A stretch of DNA of 64,000 nt from Arcanobacterium phocae (GTDB taxonomy: Bacteria > Actinomycetota > Actinomycetes > Actinomycetales > Actinomycetaceae), in the NCBI RefSeq assembly GCF_018913465.1, contig NZ_JABAPM010000001.1, positions 248,001 through 312,000 of the forward strand, given 5' to 3'. The notes below the pieces were generated by a model. That model ran no database searches. It was not told the DNA's origin and saw only the letters and a list, made by a program, of their open reading frames with translations. Every line of letters begins with the position of its first letter. The first letter of the stretch is position 1. Shown here in pieces: positions 39,784 through 48,282 of this stretch. The position numbers and the translations under genes were made by a program.

Positions 39784-39820
39784 AAACTGCCGCACCAGCT
39801 AATCGGTGCGGCAGTTTTTC
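39784..39820. terminator. Bidirectional terminator galE/galK
   Basis: AAACTGCCGCACC and CGGTGCGGCAGTTTTT form a 12-13 bp stem around a seven-base loop, with A and T tracts on the two sides. It ends both galE and galK transcripts. Confidence 0.88.
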
Positions 39821-39851
39821 TATACGGTTGTGCTCATTTTAGGTTGTTGTG

Positions 39852-40988
39852 CTAGAGACGGCTAGCTCCTGAGCTGGCATTCGCGATAAGGAACGCTGGT
39901 TCGGGGAATCCTCGAGCAATGCTGGTTTCGCGGATGCCTTCGATCGCTTGTGTCATATTGGCTGAGTCGATGAGCGCGATGGCTGACCCGCCGAAACCGC
40001 CACCGGTCATGCGAGCGCCGAGCGCTCCGTATTCCAGAGCAGTATCAACGACGCAGTCGAGCTCGGGGCACGACACATTGAAATCGTCGCGTAGCGACCG
40101 GTGCGATTCATAGAAAAGCTGGCCAAGCTTCACGTAGTCGCGCTCAGCAAGAGCAGCAACGGCTTGCGTGACTCGCTCGTTCTCGCTGACAACATGGCGT
40201 ACCCGTTGTTGTAGTAGTGGCGGTAATGATTCAAGCTGATCGAGTCGGGCTTCCCGCAGGGAGTTCAACCCGAGAAGGTCTGCAGCTTGATCACATTCTA
40301 GGCGTCGGTTGCCATATTGTCCGTCAGCTAAAGAGTGCTTTGCTCGGGTATCAATGACTAGGATGTGGAGGTCATCGTCATTGAACGTTGCATCGATTAG
40401 CGTCTTAGTATTGGCATCAAAATCTATGAGAACAGCTTTGCCGTCTGCGCCGAAAACGGAAACAGTCTGATCCATACCGCCCGTTGGTGCTTGAGCAACT
40501 TCATTTTCTGCCTGAATGCAGGCCTGAACAATGCGGTCCTTATCAGTTTCGGAAAGCGCAAATGCGCTCGCGCATTCGATTGCTGCGGAGGACGATAAGC
40601 CAGCACCCAGCGGAACACATGATGCAAAAGCGGCATCGAATCCATGATCTATTCCTAGTGCCCATGCCGGACCAGCCGCATAGTTCACCCATGAGTTGGG
40701 CATTCCTGGCTTGATATCAGCTAGGTTTCCCTCCCAGAGTGCCCCTTGATCTGAAATGAGGCGTACCTGCGAATCATTGCGCGGGGTTAACGCAATGAAA
40801 GTGCGGTGTGGCAACGCAATAGGCAGGCATAGACCATTGTTGTAATCAGTGTGCTCGCCGATGAGATTGACCCGACCAGGAGCGCTAGCGAAAACAGTTG
40901 GCTCAGTATCGAACGTAGCATGAAAGAGTTGGCGAACTTTGGCTGTCCCGTCATCTGTGGACCATGCTGTGTTGAGTTGTGTTGACAT
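39852..40988 (-). CDS. galK: Galactokinase GalK
   Basis: GHMP-family kinase of 378 residues that phosphorylates galactose at C1 with ATP. The galactokinase signature GRVNLIGEHTDYNNG is near 37-51; the ATP loop is VPLGAGLSSSAAIE near 125; the catalytic Asp region is GGMDQTVSVFG; the last GHMP motif is RMTGGGFGGSAIAL near the C terminus. ATG 40988 has GGAGA five bases upstream; the frame runs 13 codons further but without a better site. It is convergent with galT-galE, completing the Leloir pathway apart from the mutarotase. Confidence 0.94.
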   Translation of the reverse strand: MSTQLNTAWSTDDGTAKVRQLFHATFDTEPTVFASAPGRVNLIGEHTDYNNGLCLPIALPHRTFIALTPRNDSQVRLISDQGALWEGNLADIKPGMPNSWVNYAAGPAWALGIDHGFDAAFASCVPLGAGLSSSAAIECASAFALSETDKDRIVQACIQAENEVAQAPTGGMDQTVSVFGADGKAVLIDFDANTKTLIDATFNDDDLHILVIDTRAKHSLADGQYGNRRLECDQAADLLGLNSLREARLDQLESLPPLLQQRVRHVVSENERVTQAVAALAERDYVKLGQLFYESHRSLRDDFNVSCPELDCVVDTALEYGALGARMTGGGFGGSAIALIDSANMTQAIEGIRETSIARGFPEPAFLIANASSGASRL

Positions 40989-41058
40989 CGTTGTCTCCAT
41001 CATACGAATGTGTACGCTTCTGAACACGCCACGAATAGTACGAGCGCGCAGTGCATTG

Positions 41059-41754
41059 TTAATCTAATTCAGCCCGGGTCACTTCGTCAACTGCGTTAAC
41101 GCCCTCGAGGCTGGCTAACCGTTCGTGAAGAGTATGACGGGGGTAGGGGCCGTCGAATTTCATGACGGCTCGCATGCCAGTGCCATTTTCAGTTTCGATC
41201 ACTGATGTTGAATTCACCATGACTTTGTATCCTAAGCTAGTAGCTACTACGAGGATACGACGCATGACTCCTAGTCCAGCTTCATATTCGACGACGGTGC
41301 GGTCTAAGTGGTGGGTGCTGGGAATTTTGTTGGCTAGTGGGCCAATAGCGAAGATAAGCAAGTAGTGGATAATAAGCGTGGCGACGGCAAGAAGTGACAT
41401 GCCGGCACCACAGGCGACGCCAATTGCCGCCGAGATCCAGATTGTTGCGGCTGTGGTGAGACCTTTAACCGTATCGTTATTGACAAAAATAACGCCTGCG
41501 CCAAGGAAACCAACTCCGGAAACGATTTGAGCAGCTAGACGAGAAGGATCAAGTGGAACAGTTGTTGAAGAAAATCCGTGAATTGATACGAGGGTAAATA
41601 GACAGGCACCCATGCCAACGAGCACATGTGTTTTCACGCCGGCATCTTTATTGTGATAGTAGCGTTCAACGCCAAGAAGGAAACATAAAACGGTGGTGAT
41701 TAGCAGGCTTACTGCGCCGGTCATAAAATCTTCTACGCTTAGTACGTTCCACAT
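41059..41754 (-). CDS. MgtC/SapB family membrane protein
   Basis: A 231-residue MgtC/SapB-family protein. In pathogens MgtC helps survival in macrophages and at low magnesium and interacts with ATP synthase; most relatives are uncharacterised. Four or five N-terminal helices carry the conserved start LLITTVLCFLLGVERYYHNK, followed by GVKTHVLVGMGACLFTLVSI and RLAAQIVSGVGFLGAGVIF. A cytoplasmic domain (about 150-231) resembles an ACT-like fold. AGGAAAG precedes the ATG. The gene stands alone, 79 bases upstream in coordinates of arsC on the same strand. Confidence 0.85.
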   Translation of the reverse strand: MWNVLSVEDFMTGAVSLLITTVLCFLLGVERYYHNKDAGVKTHVLVGMGACLFTLVSIHGFSSTTVPLDPSRLAAQIVSGVGFLGAGVIFVNNDTVKGLTTAATIWISAAIGVACGAGMSLLAVATLIIHYLLIFAIGPLANKIPSTHHLDRTVVEYEAGLGVMRRILVVATSLGYKVMVNSTSVIETENGTGMRAVMKFDGPYPRHTLHERLASLEGVNAVDEVTRAELD

Positions 41755-41833
41755 GTTTTCAGCTTTCCTCGGAGCGGTTACTTCCTATCTACACATTATA
41801 GTGTGCCTTTAATGTAGGTTAGGAAGATTGGAG

Positions 41834-42229
41834 TCACTGAGCTAACATGATCCGATTGATCAAATCTGTTACCCGGTCGGCAATATCATCTCGAATGATT
41901 CGGACGTGGTCCAATGATTGATTAGCAGGGTCTGATACGTCCCAGTCTTCGTAATGTTTTCCGGGATAGATTGGACAAGTTTCACCGCACCCCATGGTAA
42001 TCACCCAATCGGCCTGTTCTAGGACATCATTAGATAGCAGTGCCGGTTTTTGATGAACACTCAGACCGATTTCTGCAAGCGCCGTGACCGTTTGCGGGTG
42101 GACTTCATCAGCTGGGGTAGTTCCTGCTGAGAGCACAGTTACGCGTGGGTCTTGACTCGCTATTGCGGCAGCCATTTGCGAACGTCCAGCATTTTGTTTG
42201 CATGCGAATAGAATGGCGGGGTGGGACAT
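41834..42229 (-). CDS. arsC: Arsenate reductase ArsC (LMW-phosphatase type)
   Basis: A 131-residue low-molecular-weight-phosphatase-fold arsenate reductase that converts arsenate to arsenite. The catalytic C-x5-R loop is ACKQNAGRSQMAA near residue 9. The later pair of Cys in MGCGETCPIYPGKHYEDWDV (about 80) provides further redox thiols. In actinobacteria such enzymes use mycothiol or thioredoxin; which one applies is not decided here. The open frame starts further up, but ATG 42229 has AGGAAGAAG. It is the last gene of arsR-permease-arsC, so arsenite made here can be pumped out by the neighbour. Confidence 0.87.
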   Translation of the reverse strand: MSHPAILFACKQNAGRSQMAAAIASQDPRVTVLSAGTTPADEVHPQTVTALAEIGLSVHQKPALLSNDVLEQADWVITMGCGETCPIYPGKHYEDWDVSDPANQSLDHVRIIRDDIADRVTDLINRIMLAQ

Positions 42230-42245
42230 GGATTCTTCTTCCTGG

Positions 42246-43151
42246 CTAGACATAAACAATATTGAACAAGTAACCGATCGCCATGATTCCAATCATGACG
42301 GTGACAAAGTAGAGAACAAGAAGGCGTGGTTTCATCACTCGTCGAAGCATTATTGCTTCGGGAACCGATAATGCTATTGCTCCCATCATAAAAGACATGA
42401 CGGTTCCCAGTGGGATGCCCTTTGCCCACAGTGCTTGATCGATTGGGACGACTGCACCACCGTTGGCATACAGCGGGGTACCCAAGATAGTTGCTAGAGG
42501 AACTGCAAAGAGATTATCTGCCGTAACATAATCAGCGAAGTAATGAGCTGGCACCCAGCCATGGATGACAGAGCCAAGGGCGACGCCAAAAATAATCCAG
42601 GGCCAAACTTTGCCAACTATGCTTTTTACTTCGCCCCATGCTGCCGTGCGCCGTTGCGCTAGTGAAGGAGTTTGCGTTGCCATTCGCAACAGTCCCACCG
42701 GCGTCGTCAAAACAAAATCTTCCACCCATTTTTCTAGTGGCAAGAATGACGCGACCCAGCCAAGAAACATAGACAAAAGAACCGCCGTTAGTACGTAGGC
42801 TAACGCGACGTCCCACCCAAACTCGATACCAATAAGCACCGCTGCTGTTTCGCTAATAAGGGGTGAAGAAACCAAGAAGGTTAAGGCAATTGGTATGGGG
42901 ACGCGAGCAGAGATGAAACCGATGAACAACGGGATTGAAGAGCACGAACAGAACGGGGTAACGGCGCCTAAGACAGCGGCGAGGAAAAGGCCGAGGAAAA
43001 GTCCACGAGCTGCTAGGAAGTCACGGATTTTGTCCATGTCGGTGCTTGCGCGCAGGAAGCTGAGCGCAAAAATGATTGCTATGAGAAGAGCAAATATTTT
43101 GATGGTGTCGACAAGGAAGAAAGTAAGGACGTCGTAGATAGGTGAATTCAT
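42246..43151 (-). CDS. ArsP/DUF318-type permease
   Basis: A 301-residue membrane permease with about eight to ten helices. It belongs to the SO_0444/ArsP-like (DUF318) family rather than ArsB or Acr3. The hallmark TPFCSCSSIPLFIGFISARV (about 64-83) contains the Cys-x-Cys pair of this family; a later NGGAVVPIDQAL block matches its second half. ArsP exports organic arsenicals and some relatives move arsenite. The start overlaps the arsR stop by four bases, and arsC follows, so an arsenic role is well supported. Confidence 0.83.
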   Translation of the reverse strand: MNSPIYDVLTFFLVDTIKIFALLIAIIFALSFLRASTDMDKIRDFLAARGLFLGLFLAAVLGAVTPFCSCSSIPLFIGFISARVPIPIALTFLVSSPLISETAAVLIGIEFGWDVALAYVLTAVLLSMFLGWVASFLPLEKWVEDFVLTTPVGLLRMATQTPSLAQRRTAAWGEVKSIVGKVWPWIIFGVALGSVIHGWVPAHYFADYVTADNLFAVPLATILGTPLYANGGAVVPIDQALWAKGIPLGTVMSFMMGAIALSVPEAIMLRRVMKPRLLVLYFVTVMIGIMAIGYLFNIVYV

Positions 43152-43456
43152 ACGCTTTGGTCAGTGGTCGGAGCAGAAACGGGCAGGCAGTTGTGGAGAC
43201 GATCGAGGATGCCAGGAGCTAGCTGGTAAAAGACACGGCGCCCCCGGCGTTCACTGACAACAAGTCCGGCATCTCGCAGAATGCGAAGATGATAGGACAA
43301 GAGGTTGTCTGGGATAGGAGGGGTCGTTTGGAGGTTGCATACGCATTCTCCACCAGCACTTAAACGATGAAAAATGTCGAGCCGAATCGGATCGGCAAGG
43401 GCACCAAATAACGCGCTTCCTTCGGCAATTTCGGTTGCAGTTATGTTAGTATCCAT
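43148..43456 (-). CDS. arsR: ArsR-family metalloid sensor repressor
   Basis: Winged-helix repressor of 102 residues that leaves DNA when arsenite binds. The sensing motif ECVCNLQ (helix alpha-3) carries the Cys-x-Cys pair of ArsR, and another Cys lies near the C terminus (LHNCLPV). The recognition helix is in DNLLSYHLRILRDAGLVVSE, and the wing is RRGRRVFYQLAPG. ATG 43456 is preferred over the TTG one codon earlier. It is the first gene of the ars operon and an inverted repeat lies just upstream. Confidence 0.9.
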   Translation of the reverse strand: MDTNITATEIAEGSALFGALADPIRLDIFHRLSAGGECVCNLQTTPPIPDNLLSYHLRILRDAGLVVSERRGRRVFYQLAPGILDRLHNCLPVSAPTTDQSV

Positions 43457-43490
43457 CAATACCTCAAATTATTTTGAATCAATACTTCTT
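43454..43490 (-). promoter_or_regulatory. Probable ArsR operator
   Basis: An imperfect palindrome TCAAATTATTTTGA (43464-43477) is flanked by two direct copies of ATCAATAC, immediately upstream of arsR. Its AT-rich TCAAA/TTTGA arms resemble ArsR/SmtB operators. Confidence 0.5.
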
Positions 43491-43716
43491 GAAATGATAA
43501 AGCATTAGATGCAAGTTGTCTAATATATCGACGACTACGACTACCAATGAATGAACCGCAGGAGAGTGGATGTGACTCAGAGCAATGTGAATGTCTCACA
43601 ATGTGAACGATATGTCACGAAGAAGGGTGCCAAGTTGGGCATCTTTTAGTCAGATCCCTATTCTTAAAGTTATTGAGCTATATCTGGAACATAGTTTTGA
43701 GACGAGAGGGGGCGCG

Positions 43717-45045
43717 ATGACAGCGAACAAGCGCACTATATTGATCGCGAGCTTAGCTTTATTTGCCATGTTTTTCGGCGCTGGAAACCTCATCGTCCCG
43801 GTGATGATAGGTGCACATGCTGGTGTTAACTCATGGAGCGCAGCTCTCGGATTCGTCTCAACCGGAGTGCTATTACCCGTGTTGTCAATGGTGGCGATGT
43901 CAACCAAGCGTTCACGTGAAAAGCGCTTAGCTGATCGACTCGGCGCTCGGCTCGGTCTGGTCATTACTACCTTGATTTTCCTTTTCACCGGTATGGTGTA
44001 CGCGATTCCGCGGGTGGGTGCGGTCAGCTACGAAATGGCTATCGGTCCCTTCATACCGACGGCGAATCCATGGGCCAGCACAATAGCTTTATTTGTCTAT
44101 TCAGCGTTGTTCTTTACCGTTGCATCCCTTTTAGTGCTACGGCCTGCCATGGTTATGAAAGGGGTGGGAGCCTGGCTGACCCCGGCGCTTCTTATCCTCT
44201 TATTCGTTGTGATCGCCGGGGCATGGACGCTTCCAGTGGTAGATATAAAACCAGATCCGAACTATGCACATGCGCCTATAACAGAAGGCTTTATCCAGGG
44301 CTATTTCACAATGGATGCGCTCGCGGCATTAATGTTTGGTGGCGTAGTGATCGGTAGCTTGAAAGCTGCAGGTTTGTCAAAACAGCAGGTACATCGCGGA
44401 ACTGCGGTAGCCGGACTGCTAGCCGGCATATTTCTCACCATTGTTTATGTTGGTTTAGTACGAGTTGGACAGGTAGGAACAGGCGAGAACGGAGCTACAC
44501 TTACTGCGCATGTTACTCGGGAATTGTTTGGTCCAGTTGGACAAGGGGTGTTCGGGCTAATCGTTATTTTGGCTTGTTTTACTACCGCTATCGGCTTGTT
44601 GGACGCATCAGTTGAGTATTTCCATGAGCTAGTTCCGGCCATTACTCGCTCGCAGTGGCTACTCATTGCTGCCGTGGTCTCCTTTTCTCTCACCAATTTA
44701 GGGCTGACGCGCATTCTTGCTATCGTGGCACCTGCGAATCAGTTCCTATATCCACTTGTCATGGTTCTGGTGATCGTGTCACTGGTGGATTTGCTGGTAC
44801 CTGCACAGCTGTATTTCGCTTATCGTATTCCAGCGTGGACTACTGCTGTTTTAGCTCTGTTAGAAGCTTTATACACAACGGAGGCCAAGTTTTTTGCGCC
44901 GTTACGCTATCTGCTCGACTCGTTCCCTGCCGGGCATCTGCAGATGGCATGGGTGGTTCCGGCGGCGGCTGCATTACTTATCGGAATTGGCCTAGATTGG
45001 CGACGACTTACCAAGGGGCGTTTAGCCCCCGCCTCCGTTAGCTAG
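43717..45045 (+). CDS. brnQ: BrnQ branched-chain amino acid carrier, copy 1
   Basis: Sodium- or proton-coupled importer of leucine, isoleucine and valine (LIVCS/BrnQ family), 442 residues with about 12 helices. The family start is clear: LIASLALFAMFFGAGNLIVP. GFIQGYFTMDALAALMFGGV and ACFTTAIGLLDASVEYFHEL follow. The open frame runs 42 codons further upstream, but that part is not BrnQ-like and ATG 43717 has GAGAGGGGG before it. It is the first of three tandem BrnQ genes. The first two are separated by 50 bases. Confidence 0.9.
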   Translation: MTANKRTILIASLALFAMFFGAGNLIVPVMIGAHAGVNSWSAALGFVSTGVLLPVLSMVAMSTKRSREKRLADRLGARLGLVITTLIFLFTGMVYAIPRVGAVSYEMAIGPFIPTANPWASTIALFVYSALFFTVASLLVLRPAMVMKGVGAWLTPALLILLFVVIAGAWTLPVVDIKPDPNYAHAPITEGFIQGYFTMDALAALMFGGVVIGSLKAAGLSKQQVHRGTAVAGLLAGIFLTIVYVGLVRVGQVGTGENGATLTAHVTRELFGPVGQGVFGLIVILACFTTAIGLLDASVEYFHELVPAITRSQWLLIAAVVSFSLTNLGLTRILAIVAPANQFLYPLVMVLVIVSLVDLLVPAQLYFAYRIPAWTTAVLALLEALYTTEAKFFAPLRYLLDSFPAGHLQMAWVVPAAAALLIGIGLDWRRLTKGRLAPASVS

Positions 45046-45095
45046 ATATTTTTATCTGGCGTCGTCGTTATTACGTCAATTGTTAGGTCTTTATT

Positions 45096-46409
45096 ATGTT
45101 TTCTCACTCAACTAAATCAATCATATTTGCTGGTTTTGCACTATTTGCAATGTTCTTCGGAGCTGGAAATCTGATCCTTCCGGCAATGATCGGGGTAGAA
45201 GCAGGTGGTTACGCCTACCCAGCTGTCTTTGGTTTTGTACTTACCGGTGCAGTGCTAACTGTGGCCGGAATGATAGCTGCCGGTTCGCTTAATCCTGGAG
45301 AAACCCGGCTAGCTGACCGAGTAGGTCCGCGTTTTGGCCTTATCTTTACCACAGTATTGTTCGTTGCCACTGCGATGCTCTACCCAACTCCGCGAGTAGC
45401 CGCAGTCAGCTTTGAAATGGCGGCAGTGCCGATAGTGGGTTCCGGTCATCTCCAGCTGTTTTTCTATACTGTGGTTTTCTTCGGAATCTGCTATGTCTTG
45501 GTGCGCCAGCCAGCAAAAATTATTGAGCGCATCGGTGGATTCTTAACTCCGGTTCTCATCGTATTGTTGATTGCGCTCGTTGTAGCTTCCTATACCTTGC
45601 CAGACTTAAACCACGAACCGATAGAGCGTTATGTACATGCTCCCATCGCAAATGGACTTATCGAAGGCTATTTCACGATGGATTCCTTAGCGACGCTCAT
45701 GTATGGCCCGGTGATCGTAGGAGCTTTAGCTGCAGCTGGTTTTTCGGGAGCTAAACTTCGCCGAGGAATGGCCGGGGCATCGATCCTCGCAGGATCATTA
45801 TTGGCAGCTTGCTACATCGGGTTAGTTCACTTGGGAGCGGTTGGCAATGGTGCCAACGGTGCCGTTGTTGTTACGTCGGTTTCCCATGAACTGTTCGGGC
45901 GTACTGGGCAGCTTGTTTTTGGACTGATTATCTTCCTTGCATGTTTGACGACGGCGTTGGGCTTGCTGGCATCGTCGTCGGACTACTTCCACAAACTGTT
46001 CCCGAAGATCTCGCAACATACATGGTTATTAATTCACTTGGCGGTTGTTTTTCCGCTGTCTAATCTTGGTCTGGAAACAATTTTGTCGCTGGTTGCACCA
46101 CTGAACCAACTTCTGTACCCAATCACGATTTCCATCATCGTGGTTGCCTTGCTTGACATGGCCCTGCCGAAGTCTCGTACATTGGTGTGGTCATACCGGC
46201 TAGGAACATACACCGCCGTGGTGCTGGCAATTCCCGAAGCTCTCAACTCAACTGGGATACGTGCTTTTGCACCGCTTCGTACCGTACTAGACCTATTCCC
46301 GATGGGGCACCTGCAGATGGCGTGGGTTGTTCCCACATTAGTAGCAATTATTATTGGCTTGCTTTACGATCTTGCAGGTGATCGGGCGCGCCGCACAGTG
46401 GAGACATAA
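45096..46409 (+). CDS. brnQ: BrnQ branched-chain amino acid carrier, copy 2
   Basis: Second tandem BrnQ-family carrier, 437 residues. It shares LFAMFFGAGNLILPAMIG, IEGYFTMDSLATLMYGPVIV and ACLTTALGLLASSSDYFHKL with its neighbours. The middle shows more differences than copies 1 and 3 do from each other (for example GPVIVG in place of GGVVIG/GGVIVA), so it may have another preference. TTAGGTC before ATG 45096 is only a fair ribosome site. The stop overlaps the start of copy 3 (TAATG). Confidence 0.88.
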   Translation: MFSHSTKSIIFAGFALFAMFFGAGNLILPAMIGVEAGGYAYPAVFGFVLTGAVLTVAGMIAAGSLNPGETRLADRVGPRFGLIFTTVLFVATAMLYPTPRVAAVSFEMAAVPIVGSGHLQLFFYTVVFFGICYVLVRQPAKIIERIGGFLTPVLIVLLIALVVASYTLPDLNHEPIERYVHAPIANGLIEGYFTMDSLATLMYGPVIVGALAAAGFSGAKLRRGMAGASILAGSLLAACYIGLVHLGAVGNGANGAVVVTSVSHELFGRTGQLVFGLIIFLACLTTALGLLASSSDYFHKLFPKISQHTWLLIHLAVVFPLSNLGLETILSLVAPLNQLLYPITISIIVVALLDMALPKSRTLVWSYRLGTYTAVVLAIPEALNSTGIRAFAPLRTVLDLFPMGHLQMAWVVPTLVAIIIGLLYDLAGDRARRTVET

Positions 46410-47734
46410 TGACGCCGAATCGGCTAATCCTCGTCACTAGTTTGGCATTATTTGCCATGTTCTTCGGCGCCGGAAATCTTATCATTCCGGTGATGATTGG
46501 AGTTGACGCGGGACATCTTTCGTGGATAGCTGCGATCGGTTTCATCTGTTCTGGGGTCCTGCTTCCGGCGATGTCCATGGTGGCGTTAGCATCTAAACGC
46601 AAGGAAGAGAAACGGTTAGCTGATCGGCTCGGAGCGCCGATAGGCCTGGTGTTAACAACTGCGATTTTCTTATCCTGCGGAATGATCTACGGTATTCCAC
46701 GAGTAGGCGCCGTCAGCTTCGAATTTGCGGTGGCTCCATTGGTGAATGATTCACAGTGGGCGTTAGCGATTTATCTCTTTGTCTTTTTCGCCGTCGCTTA
46801 TACGTTGGCTCGGCGGCCAGCGAAAATGGTTCGCCACATCGGGATGGTGCTGACCCCGACCCTGCTCGTTTTGCTAGCGGCCCTCGTGATTGCATCATTT
46901 ACCGTGCCGGTGATCAACACAGAAGCCTCAGCGCAGTTTTCATCATCGCCAGTTGCCGGTGGTTTTATCCAGGGCTATTTCACGATGGATGCATTAGCTG
47001 CACTTGTTTTCGGCGGAGTTATTGTGGCATCGTTTGCAGCCGCAGGACACGCCGATCGGCAGTTGCAAAAATCTACAGCACTAGCTGGGGTTACTGCGGG
47101 GTTACTGCTATCTGTGGTCTATCTTGGGTTGATTCGCGTTGGACTAGTAGGCTCTGGATCCAACGGTGCTGAAGTGATTTCCGGTGTTGCTCATCAAATT
47201 TTTGGACGCTCGGGCCAAATGCTTTTTGGCGCCATTGTTGTGCTGGCATGTTTGACGACGACGTTGGGTCTCATCGCAGCTTTTGTGCATTACTTCCATG
47301 AGCTGGTGCCGAATGTGTCGGCGCACGCTTGGCTAGTCATATGTGTCTCGGTCTCATTCGCATTGGCGAATTTGGGGTTGGAACGTATCTTGGCGGTAGT
47401 CGCGCCACTTAATCAGTTGTTGTATCCCATGGTCATTTGTCTGATCGTGGTGTCTCTAGTAGATCTTGTTGTGCCGATCCGATTGTTGTGGAGCTACCGT
47501 GCATCAGCCTGGATTGCGGGAGTACTTGCAGTAGTTGAAGCTCTCTATACAACAGGGATTTCGCTGTTTGTGCCAGTGCGTGAGTGGCTTAATCTTCTCC
47601 CTATGGGACAATTGCACATGGCGTGGGTAGTGCCAGCACTTGTTGGTTTGTTTGTCGGGGTTGGCATGGACTATGCCAACCGTAATGGGCACAGTAACCG
47701 CGCCAACCCCGACGATAAATTTGTTAGAGCGTAG
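46409..47734 (+). CDS. brnQ: BrnQ branched-chain amino acid carrier, copy 3
   Basis: Third tandem BrnQ-family carrier, 441 residues, about 12 helices. Motifs match copy 1 closely (ALFAMFFGAGNLIIPVMIG, GFIQGYFTMDALAALVFGGV, LGLIAAFVHYFHEL). Its ATG overlaps the stop of copy 2 by one base, so the two are translated in series. The C-terminal tail is hydrophilic. The gene is convergent with the NifX-domain gene and overlaps its 3' end by 11 bases. Confidence 0.88.
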   Translation: MTPNRLILVTSLALFAMFFGAGNLIIPVMIGVDAGHLSWIAAIGFICSGVLLPAMSMVALASKRKEEKRLADRLGAPIGLVLTTAIFLSCGMIYGIPRVGAVSFEFAVAPLVNDSQWALAIYLFVFFAVAYTLARRPAKMVRHIGMVLTPTLLVLLAALVIASFTVPVINTEASAQFSSSPVAGGFIQGYFTMDALAALVFGGVIVASFAAAGHADRQLQKSTALAGVTAGLLLSVVYLGLIRVGLVGSGSNGAEVISGVAHQIFGRSGQMLFGAIVVLACLTTTLGLIAAFVHYFHELVPNVSAHAWLVICVSVSFALANLGLERILAVVAPLNQLLYPMVICLIVVSLVDLVVPIRLLWSYRASAWIAGVLAVVEALYTTGISLFVPVREWLNLLPMGQLHMAWVVPALVGLFVGVGMDYANRNGHSNRANPDDKFVRA

Positions 47735-48071
47735 CAGCGACGTTGAGAGCTGCCTGACGGGCATCACCAATAATATCTATGACTGGTTTGACGCCAAGTT
47801 TCGTGATGGTGTTGAGCATTGGTGCTCCCATATGTCCGGTGATTACGACGTCGATATTGTGCTCTCGCATAAAGCGCACGATTCGAGCGTGATGGGTTCC
47901 TTCTGGCCCCTGACCGTGAAGCGCATCCCAGCCAACTTCGTACTCGTCCCAGGAAACGATAGTGTTGTCAGTAATCGTAGCAACTGCCATGGTATGAGCT
48001 TTGCCCAGTCCACTTCCTACGTGTGTTCCGTTAATGTTAATTGCAATATGAAGGTCTGTAGTACGTATCAT
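47724..48071 (-). CDS. NifX/NafY-domain (dinitrogenase cofactor-like) protein
   Basis: A 115-residue single-domain protein of the NifX/NifB C-terminal (Nitro_FeMo-Co) family. The conserved GSGLGKAHTMAVA and GPEGTHHARIVRFMREHNID, then VITGHMGAPM, are evident. Related free-standing domains are widespread in bacteria that do not fix nitrogen, where they are thought to bind metal clusters or act in redox control. No nif genes are near, so a nitrogenase role is not expected. ATG 48071 was chosen; an in-frame ATG lies three codons earlier. A TATAAT lies a few bases upstream on the minus strand, so the message may be leaderless. Confidence 0.82.
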   Translation of the reverse strand: MIRTTDLHIAININGTHVGSGLGKAHTMAVATITDNTIVSWDEYEVGWDALHGQGPEGTHHARIVRFMREHNIDVVITGHMGAPMLNTITKLGVKPVIDIIGDARQAALNVAATL

Positions 48072-48282
48072 GGCTCTCATTATAGGCGTGAGTGTTGACA
48101 GAAGCGCGCCAATCATTTGAAAATTAAAACATGCAGATTTCCAGGTTCTTTATAACAAACGCCAGCTTGTGGGCGCAAACCTGTATGTTTTCTGTCATTT
48201 GTTGTGGCTAATTAATAAGCGCATTCTATTTTCTTCGTCTGTTTTAAGTGTTCACGTTGTCCCTGTGTTAAGAAAGAGATCT

